Positions 1-5,148 of a stretch of DNA of 12,435 nucleotides are shown one piece after another; position 1 is the first letter of the stretch; every line of letters begins with the position of its first letter. This stretch comes from an uncultured Paraprevotella sp. Its GTDB lineage: Bacteria; Bacteroidota; Bacteroidia; Bacteroidales; Bacteroidaceae. The translations under genes and the position numbers were made by a program. The notes under the pieces were generated by a model. It ran no database searches and was not told the origin of the DNA. It saw only the letters and a program-made list of their open reading frames with translations. Location: the NCBI GenBank assembly GCA_900766785.1, contig CAAFWT010000011.1, positions 1 through 12,435 on the forward strand, written 5' to 3'.

Positions 1-26
1 AGTTCAGACGTGTGCTCTTCCGATCT
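1..26. other. Illumina TruSeq read-2 adapter remnant (contamination)
   Basis: The first 26 bases, beginning AGTTCAGACGTG and ending CTCTTCCGATCT, match the 3' end of the standard Illumina TruSeq read-2 adapter exactly, from memory of that sequence. They are not genomic. Position 1 is therefore the end of an assembled contig, and the true sequence begins at 27. On the minus strand the adapter supplies a false reading-frame tail, QIGRAHV followed by TGA at 6-4. Confidence 0.97.
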
Positions 27-130
27 GCTTCATTGGCCTAAATCTGATGCCCCACGCACGCGTAACAATTAAATTGGTTCGAGCAAACGGATTGGCTGCG
101 AATTTGAGGTTTTCTTCGAAATGTGTATCT

Positions 131-163
131 AATGCCTCTTGAATGCCTCTTGAATGCCTGTTG
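131..163. repeat. 11-bp tandem repeat, three copies
   Basis: The unit AATGCCTCTTG occurs at 131-141 and 142-152, and a third copy with one change (AATGCCTGTTG) at 153-163. It is intergenic, beyond the 3' end of the isomerase gene and its hairpin. The repeat is too short to be an insertion-sequence end or a CRISPR array. It could be simple slippage. Confidence 0.85.
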
Positions 164-216
164 GCGAAGGTGTGGGTTGAGAATCTCTGTCAGGCAGCAG
201 TGCATCTGCAGACAGC

Positions 217-246
217 AAGCCCTGCGTGGTCTCTTGCGCAGGGCTT
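217..246 (-). terminator. Strong hairpin downstream of the isomerase gene, probable terminator
   Basis: AAGCCCTGCG (217-226) and CGCAGGGCTT (237-246) form a perfect 10-bp stem around a 10-nt loop. The hairpin lies 26 nt beyond the stop codon of the minus-strand isomerase gene, where a transcript end is expected. Neither strand shows a real T-tract after the stem, so it may act as a 3'-end stabiliser or a factor-assisted terminator rather than a classic intrinsic one. Confidence 0.6.
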
Positions 247-272
247 ATCTATTGGTGGTTGAATGGAATCGT

Positions 273-1145
273 TTATCGAGTGGCTTGGCACACGCCGCGG
301 AAGAATCCTATGCTTTCCGCAATGCCCATGAAGGGGTTTTTCATGTCCTTCTCGTGCTCCAGGCTGACGGCCCCCGTATAGTGATACTTGCGGAGCAACT
401 TGATGAAACGGGGGAAGTCGATGATTCCCCTGCCCAGTTCAGCCCTCTGTCCAGCCTTGGTGGGAGCGGTTACATCCTTGAGGTGCATGTCAAAGACACG
501 TTTGTGGTAACGGCTGTAGTCGGCCAGCGAGTCAGAGCCATAGCGCAGGTTGTGACCGATGTCCAGGCACATGCCCATACGTTCGTCGCGGTCCTTCACG
601 TGGTTCCATATGTCGGTGGCATCGGGATAGAGGGGCATGTCCGGGCCGTGGAGATGGATGGCCAGCCTGATGTCATATTGCTTGACAGCCTCTTCCACGT
701 AGTCGAGCAGTTCGTAGTTGGGTACACCTACCAGAAGGTTTACACCCACGCGGCGAGCATAGGCAAAAGCCCTGTCCACCTCTGCCTTGCTTTTCATATA
801 TATAGGTCCCACGGCATATCCCTTCACTCCATAGTCGGCCAACTTCTGGTGGAAGGCAGCTATCTGCTCTTCATTGCTGTCCAGAGGCAGATGGAAATCC
901 TTGATGCACAGATAATGCATATCCAGCGTCTTGAGCGTCTTGAGCGTGGTTTCCAAATCGAAATGAACAAAGGAGTACCCTGCCATGCCCAAGTGAAATT
1001 CCTCCTCCTGGACTGGTTTCTTGATGGTGCTGTTGGCTGAGCTTTTCTCTGAGGTCTTGGAGGCCAAAGCCTCTAAGGATGTGGATGACATGGCCAGGGT
1101 GGCCATTCCCGCCATACTTGACATGATGAAGTTTCTTCTTTTCAT
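273..1145 (-). CDS. Exported sugar phosphate isomerase/epimerase-like TIM-barrel protein
   Basis: This 290-residue protein belongs, by appearance, to the AP endonuclease 2 / xylose isomerase-like TIM-barrel family. The N-terminus carries a twin-arginine signal (KRRNFIM, residues 2-8), a hydrophobic stretch to about residue 20 and a possible cleavage site after ALA (26-28), so it is probably exported folded to the periplasm. Candidate metal and substrate residues in the expected order are H164/H166 (HLHGP), D195 and H198 (LDIGH), H221 (DMHLKD) and E263 (SLEHE). Many Bacteroidota carry such Tat-exported isomerases near sugar-degradation genes; no such neighbour is seen here, so the substrate is unknown. 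It is transcribed away from the TIR-like operon from a shared 224-bp intergenic region. ATG start, no Shine-Dalgarno site. Confidence 0.85.
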   Translation of the reverse strand: MKRRNFIMSSMAGMATLAMSSTSLEALASKTSEKSSANSTIKKPVQEEEFHLGMAGYSFVHFDLETTLKTLKTLDMHYLCIKDFHLPLDSNEEQIAAFHQKLADYGVKGYAVGPIYMKSKAEVDRAFAYARRVGVNLLVGVPNYELLDYVEEAVKQYDIRLAIHLHGPDMPLYPDATDIWNHVKDRDERMGMCLDIGHNLRYGSDSLADYSRYHKRVFDMHLKDVTAPTKAGQRAELGRGIIDFPRFIKLLRKYHYTGAVSLEHEKDMKNPFMGIAESIGFFRGVCQATR

Positions 1146-1200
1146 AATGGGTGTCTTAGCTTAAGTGTAAAAATCTCATCTTGTGGATTGTCTGTGCATA

Positions 1201-1208
1201 CAAAATTA
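1201..1208 (-). promoter_or_regulatory. Putative -7 box for the isomerase gene
   Basis: Read on the minus strand this is TAATTTTG, matching the Bacteroidetes -7 consensus TAnnTTTG. It lies 55 nt upstream of the isomerase ATG. The -33 position has only a poor match (GTTTC), so the assignment is tentative. Confidence 0.4.
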
Positions 1209-1303
1209 CACTATTTTTGCTAATGAAACGATTGGGCTATTGATTATTTAACCTGAATCTGATGACCGATTGGGGGTAATCATCCCTTTTGCAGGACTTA
1301 TGC

Positions 1304-1334
1304 TTTGTGGATTGAAAGGTATTGCCTAACTTTG
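1304..1334 (+). promoter_or_regulatory. Bacteroidetes housekeeping promoter for the TIR-like/ATPase/DUF4435 operon
   Basis: TTTG at 1304-1307 (-33 box) is followed after exactly 19 nt by TAACTTTG at 1327-1334 (-7 box, consensus TAnnTTTG). This is a full match to the Bacteroides primary sigma promoter pattern. Transcription would start a few bases later, giving a leader of about 30 nt before the ATG at 1370. The dxs promoter has the same boxes and spacing, so this operon is probably expressed constitutively at some level. Confidence 0.8.
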
Positions 1335-1355
1335 CTATACTCTAAACAGGTATAA

Positions 1356-1362
1356 AAGGAGG
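1356..1362 (+). promoter_or_regulatory. Strong Shine-Dalgarno site of the TIR-like gene
   Basis: AAGGAGG lies 7 nt upstream of the ATG at 1370, a textbook ribosome binding site. It fixes the start of the TIR-like gene. Bacteroidota rarely use such sites, and the isomerase, dxs, recG, nadK and ABC transporter genes in this window lack one. Confidence 0.75.
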
Positions 1363-1369
1363 ATGATAC

Positions 1370-1897
1370 ATGAACACAAATAAGACCTATGTGGCATTTG
1401 ATGCGCAAGGCGTCTTTGACCACCAGAACAGCAATCTGCCTTACTTCAATCAGATGAAGGAATGGCAGAACCAGTATCCTCAGCGTTTTCACTTCCTAAA
1501 TTTGCAGGACGTAGAGTTTTCTTCTCTCAACGATGACTGGGCAGACAGTACCTTCAAGGTAAGATGCCTCAGGCAGATGGAAGAAGCCGACAACCTGCTG
1601 GTGGTGGCCAGTAAGCTGGTCAATGTGGAGAGTCTGACACTCAACTGGCAGATAAGCCGTGCCGTGAATCGCTTCCGCCTGCCTGTGGTGGTGGTTTATG
1701 CTGATTATGACATGCTGAACGATTCCTCCATCAAGGACTACTGGCCCTATCTGCCCAACAAGATACGCAAGTACATCACACGCGACAGCGCACGCATGTC
1801 ACATGTGCCCCTCACCAGGGACAAACTGGAGCGGGCACTTGGAGCATTCTCCGTGAAGAAAAGCCTATACCCCTGGAGTTCTACCACCATCTACTAA
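1370..1897 (+). CDS. TIR-like (DUF1863 / MTH538-type) protein, first gene of a putative defence operon
   Basis: This 175-residue protein resembles the TIR-like family that includes Thoeris ThsB. Visible parts are a first strand ending YVAFDAQ (7-13), a tryptophan in the first helix (W32), a second strand with FHFLNLQD (40-47), the stretch before a core strand NLLVVAS (75-81), and LTLNWQISRAV (89-99) followed by LPVVVVYAD (104-112). The last block corresponds to the family's W-x-x-W-E-I helix and following strand, but Gln94 stands where the family has the conserved Glu that matters for TIR NADase or cyclase activity. The tail (LPNKIRKY, then LTRDKLERALGAF) also fits the family. No signal peptide or membrane segment is seen, so it is cytoplasmic. 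It may be a sensor, an adaptor or a degenerate signal-producing enzyme. The ATPase gene follows after 28 bp in the same operon. Family moderately sure, activity unknown. Confidence 0.7.
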   Translation: MNTNKTYVAFDAQGVFDHQNSNLPYFNQMKEWQNQYPQRFHFLNLQDVEFSSLNDDWADSTFKVRCLRQMEEADNLLVVASKLVNVESLTLNWQISRAVNRFRLPVVVVYADYDMLNDSSIKDYWPYLPNKIRKYITRDSARMSHVPLTRDKLERALGAFSVKKSLYPWSSTTIY

Positions 1898-1925
1898 CCA
1901 CCCATCATCATCCAAGGACACAAAT

Positions 1926-2735
1926 ATGAAAGGCCAGTACATCAAACGCATCCAGATAGATGCACTATGGAGTGGGAAGAGAGGCGTAGATTGGACCTTG
2001 AGACCCGATGTGAATATCCTCAGCGGCGTGAACGGCGTGGGAAAGAGTACCATACTCAACAGGGTGGTCAGGCAGCTCCTCTGCATAGACCGACTGGAAA
2101 AGCAGATGGACGGTGTCACACTGACGTTCTCGCCAGAGGAGGCTGATAGGGTGGACTTTGACATGATTCGTTCCTTTGACCGACCGCTCGTTTCCAGCGA
2201 ACAGTTGGGCAAGGTGGCCGAGATACAACTGCAGAGCGAACTGGACCTTCAGCTCTATCAGCTACAACGTAAATATCTGGACTATCAGGTCAACATGAGC
2301 AATCGCATGTTGGATCTCTTTACCCGACAGGTACCCAATGCCCATGTCCTGGCCAATGAAATAGCACAGGAGAAGCAGCATTTTATGGACATCGTGGATG
2401 ACCTCTTCAAGGATACGGGAAAGACCATCTGCCGTGACCGCAATGAGATATTCTTCAACTCCTTCGATGAGGTGATTCCTTCATACAAACTGTCCAGCGG
2501 AGAGAAGCAGATGCTCATCATCCTGCTTTCGGTACTGGTTCAGAACCGAAAGCCCTGTGTGCTCTTCATGGACGAACCTGAAGTGAGCCTCCACGTCGAA
2601 TGGCAGCAGAAGTTGGTGGGGCTGGTGCGCGACCTGAATCCCAATGTGCAGGTCATACTCACCACACACAGTCCGGCTGTCATCATGGACGGATGGGCTG
2701 ATAGCGTCACCAATGTGGAGGATGTCATCCTATGA
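1926..2735 (+). CDS. Compact ABC/AAA-type ATPase, AriA/OLD-like, second gene of the operon
   Basis: This 269-residue cytoplasmic ATPase belongs to the SMC/Rad50/OLD-like ABC clade. It has Walker A GVNGVGKST (34-42), a helical, charged middle (about 97-160) in place of a long coiled coil, the ABC signature LSSGEKQ (189-195), Walker B CVLFMDEPE (211-219) with catalytic E217, the D-loop region SLH (221-223) and the switch histidine in TTHSP (246-250). All motifs are intact, so it should bind and hydrolyse ATP. In PARIS the AriA ATPase cages the AriB effector until a phage trigger appears; this protein has the same gene order relative to a DUF4435 partner but is shorter than AriA as I recall it. 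AAGGA lies 7 nt before the ATG. The gene overlaps the DUF4435 gene by 4 bp (ATGA), so the two are probably translationally coupled. Confidence 0.85.
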   Translation: MKGQYIKRIQIDALWSGKRGVDWTLRPDVNILSGVNGVGKSTILNRVVRQLLCIDRLEKQMDGVTLTFSPEEADRVDFDMIRSFDRPLVSSEQLGKVAEIQLQSELDLQLYQLQRKYLDYQVNMSNRMLDLFTRQVPNAHVLANEIAQEKQHFMDIVDDLFKDTGKTICRDRNEIFFNSFDEVIPSYKLSSGEKQMLIILLSVLVQNRKPCVLFMDEPEVSLHVEWQQKLVGLVRDLNPNVQVILTTHSPAVIMDGWADSVTNVEDVIL

Positions 2736-3811
2736 GCCAAAAGGATGCTCTCAACACGGAGAAATCTGCCCTGGCATATGCCGCCATGTTGCCGAAGAAG
2801 CAGGGCAAGAGATTGCAGGATGCGCTGAACTCACAGTACATCCAGGCTGCCAATCAGTTGCGCCCCAGTTCTGCCAAGCATCGCATAGTGGCTTATGTGG
2901 AGAGTTATGACGACGTATTCTTCTGGCGTTCTGTCCTGCAAGAATTTGAGGACGACCGTTTCTACTTTGAAGTCATGCTCCCCAGCCGCACGTCACTCGA
3001 GCGGGGCAAGAAGAGTGCTCTCATGAACAAGCTGGGCCCTGCACTGGGGGAGTATATGATAGCCTGTGTGGATGCCGATTATGACTGGCTCATGCAGGGA
3101 TGTACCGAGATCAGCCGTATGGTGTGCTCCAATCCCCATGTACTGCACACCTATGCCTATGCCATAGAAAATTACCAATGCTATGCTCCCAATCTGCACA
3201 CGGCCTGCGTCATGAGTACGCTCAATGACCGTAGCGTGCTGAATCTGGAAGTCTTCATGAGAGAGTTCAGCACCATTGTGTGGCCACTGTTTGTGTGGAA
3301 TGTATGGGCTTATCGCTATGGATTCTTCCGAGAGTTCAGCATGAGCAAATTCTGTGATGTGGTGTCCTTTCATAGTATCTCTCCCGCCAAGGGTGGACAG
3401 TCTGCCCTGGAAGCCTTGCGGCATAGGGTCAACAAGACGGTCTCCATGCTCCAGCGCCGTTATCCCCAGGGACGCCAGACCTATGCTCCCCTGCGTGACG
3501 AACTGCTCTCCATGGGACTCACGCCAGAAACCACTTATCTGTATATTCAGGGACACACGCTTTTTGATGGTGTCGTCATGCCTTTGCTTACCCCCGTATG
3601 CAACATCCTGCGCAGGGAACGCGAGCGTGAGATAAGCCGGCTGGCTGTACATCAAACACAGATGCAGAATGAATGGAGCAGTTACGAACACAGCATCTGT
3701 GGTGTGGATGTAATGCTCAAGAAAAGTTCTGGCTTTCGCCAAAGCCCTCCATATCAGTTGCTAAGGGCTGATATCACCCGACTGATGGCCGAAGTGGGAC
3801 GGCAGAAATAG
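2732..3811 (+). CDS. DUF4435 TOPRIM-like protein, AriB-type putative effector
   Basis: This 359-residue protein shows the DUF4435 pattern: VAYVESYDDVFFW (53-65) with E57, IACVDADYDWL (110-120) with D114, D116 and D118, and YAYAIENYQC (141-150) with E146. The acidic E...DxD order is that of TOPRIM metal-binding nuclease domains. In PARIS the DUF4435 protein AriB is the toxic effector, released from the ATPase and cutting tRNA, from published work. Whether this one is a nuclease is inference. Helical regions fill residues 165-359, with charged segments near 290-330; no signal peptide or clear membrane helix is seen. It starts inside the ATPase stop codon, with GGAGG at 2717-2721. Its last 58 bp overlap the 3' end of trkA on the other strand. 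Confidence 0.8.
   Translation: MSQKDALNTEKSALAYAAMLPKKQGKRLQDALNSQYIQAANQLRPSSAKHRIVAYVESYDDVFFWRSVLQEFEDDRFYFEVMLPSRTSLERGKKSALMNKLGPALGEYMIACVDADYDWLMQGCTEISRMVCSNPHVLHTYAYAIENYQCYAPNLHTACVMSTLNDRSVLNLEVFMREFSTIVWPLFVWNVWAYRYGFFREFSMSKFCDVVSFHSISPAKGGQSALEALRHRVNKTVSMLQRRYPQGRQTYAPLRDELLSMGLTPETTYLYIQGHTLFDGVVMPLLTPVCNILRREREREISRLAVHQTQMQNEWSSYEHSICGVDVMLKKSSGFRQSPPYQLLRADITRLMAEVGRQK
3731..3746 (-). terminator. Hairpin just past trkA, inside the DUF4435 gene
   Basis: GGCTTT (3731-3736) and AAAGCC (3741-3746) form a perfect 6-bp stem with a CGCC loop. On the minus strand it starts 7 nt after the trkA stop codon and is followed by AGAACTTTTC, a weak T-rich tail. It could end the dxs-trkA transcript, but it lies within codons of the DUF4435 gene, so it may be partly coincidence. 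Confidence 0.4.
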
Positions 3812-5148
3812 CGGTCCATCTTCTTGATGAGCCCACTCAGGCAGAACACCACCACGCGGTCATCGGGCTGTATCTGGGTGTTGCCATGTATGGGAAAACC
3901 GGAACCATTGCGCACCAGTCCGCCCAAGGTGACTCCCCGGGGAAGGCGCAGATCGCGCACGGGTTTCTCTGTCACGATACTACCTTCGCTTGCTATGAAT
4001 TCTGCCACGTCAGCATTGGCAATCGTCAGGCATTTCACATTGGCCACATCGGTGTCCAACATCATCTTATAGATGTGGCTTGCAGCTATTGTCTTCTTGT
4101 TGATGATGGTTCCGATGTCCAGTTTCTCTGCCAGGGATACGTAATCCATATTCTCCACCATGGCTATCGTCTTTCTGACGCCCATTCGCTTGGCTGCCAG
4201 GCAAGCCAGGATATTGGTCTCAGTGTAAGGGGTGAGGGCAGCGAAAGCTTGCATGTCACGCAGTCCTTCCTCGGCCAGCATGCCCGTGTCTCTGCCATCT
4301 CCCTGGATGATGCTCACGTCGGGGTCGTCCAGCATGTCGGCAAACTGTCGGCAACGCTCTTCGCTTTGTTCTATCACCTTCACGCTTACTGAGTCGGGCT
4401 TGTCCTGTATCACATGGTATGTGGTGAGGCCGCCACCCATAATCATCATGTGCCTGACTTCCCCATAATCACCCTTGCCCGTTATCTGCAGGATATGTTG
4501 CACATGCTTGCGCAGGGTCATGAAATAGGCAATATCTCCCAGCTCCAGACTGTCGTTTCCGCCAGGTATGACGGTGTCCTCTCCTCGCTTGACAGCCACG
4601 ATGTGGTAGGGAGTTTCCGGACCACAGAGTTCGCGCAGAGGCTTGTTCAGGATGTGGGCAGTCTCTCGTAACTTGATGCCCATCATCACCAGAGCACCTC
4701 CATGCACTTCCCAGTACTGACGTACACCAGGACGCTTGATGCCGTCCAGGATTTCCCGTGCAGCAAGTGCTTCGGGATAGATGATGCTGTCAATGCCCAT
4801 CTGCCTGAAGAACTCACCATACTCGGGCCGCATGTATTCAGCATTGTCCACGCGTGCCACCGTCTTGCGGCAGCCCAGTGCGTGAGCCAGCATGCAGCAT
4901 GTGATGTTGCGAGTCTCTTCGGGGGTGACACCTATGAACAGGTCGGCATGGGGAACACCAGCTTCCTTTAGGCCGCTGATACTGGTGGGAGCCACGTTGA
5001 GTGTCATCAGGTCAAAGTCTCCCGTGGTGGACAAATCTGCCGTTTTTACAGGATCCTCATCGATGAGTATGATGTCCTGATTTTCACGTGAGAGCAACTC
5101 TGCCAGATGAGTTCCCACTGCTCCTGCGCCTACGATAACTATTTTCAT
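3754..5148 (-). CDS. trkA: Trk potassium uptake regulator TrkA
   Basis: TrkA is the cytoplasmic, nucleotide-binding regulator of the TrkH/TrkG potassium channel. The 464-residue protein has two tandem RCK (TrkA-N plus TrkA-C) units. The first Rossmann motif is GAGAVG (7-12) with acidic D30 at the end of strand 2; the second, GGGLTT, starts at G238 and lacks the third glycine. The length is slightly above the roughly 450 usual for the family, and the last 16-18 residues (after KKMDRY) are encoded antisense to the DUF4435 gene and look non-homologous. The ATG overlaps the dxs stop by 4 bp (ATGA), so the pair is coupled. No trkH follows, although trkH commonly sits beside trkA in Bacteroidales as I recall. 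Confidence 0.93.
   Translation of the reverse strand: MKIVIVGAGAVGTHLAELLSRENQDIILIDEDPVKTADLSTTGDFDLMTLNVAPTSISGLKEAGVPHADLFIGVTPEETRNITCCMLAHALGCRKTVARVDNAEYMRPEYGEFFRQMGIDSIIYPEALAAREILDGIKRPGVRQYWEVHGGALVMMGIKLRETAHILNKPLRELCGPETPYHIVAVKRGEDTVIPGGNDSLELGDIAYFMTLRKHVQHILQITGKGDYGEVRHMMIMGGGLTTYHVIQDKPDSVSVKVIEQSEERCRQFADMLDDPDVSIIQGDGRDTGMLAEEGLRDMQAFAALTPYTETNILACLAAKRMGVRKTIAMVENMDYVSLAEKLDIGTIINKKTIAASHIYKMMLDTDVANVKCLTIANADVAEFIASEGSIVTEKPVRDLRLPRGVTLGGLVRNGSGFPIHGNTQIQPDDRVVVFCLSGLIKKMDRYFCRPTSAISRVISALSN

Larger units (their letters stand above)
27..272. other. Non-coding contig-edge region, no gene identified
   Basis: This stretch lies between the adapter and the 3' end of the isomerase gene. 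It holds an 11-bp tandem repeat (131-163) and a hairpin (217-246), described separately. A minus-strand frame is open from 189 down into the adapter, but it has no ATG, GTG or TTG start before its last genomic codons, and it crosses a repeat whose unit is not a multiple of three. I see no recognisable protein, tRNA or mobile element. The assembly stopped here, so 27-130 may belong to a sequence repeated elsewhere in the genome; that is inference. Confidence 0.6.

Noticed and set aside
123..1040. Long plus-strand open frame of 305 codons opposite the isomerase gene
   Set aside because: It is antisense to a clear isomerase with a Tat signal and ordered metal-ligand motifs; its own product resembles nothing and it is a codon-bias shadow.
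1212..1219. TATTTTTG, a plus-strand match to the -7 consensus
   Set aside because: It lies about 150 nt from the TIR-like gene, has no clear -33 partner, and a complete promoter sits much closer at 1304-1334.
2720..2730. Small hairpin GGATGTCATCC just before the DUF4435 start
   Set aside because: The stem is only 4 bp and lies in coding sequence; too weak to claim as a translation switch.
2993..3742. Minus-strand open frame of 249 codons opposite the DUF4435 gene
   Set aside because: The plus strand carries the DUF4435 motifs and operon coupling; the opposite frame has no recognisable domain.
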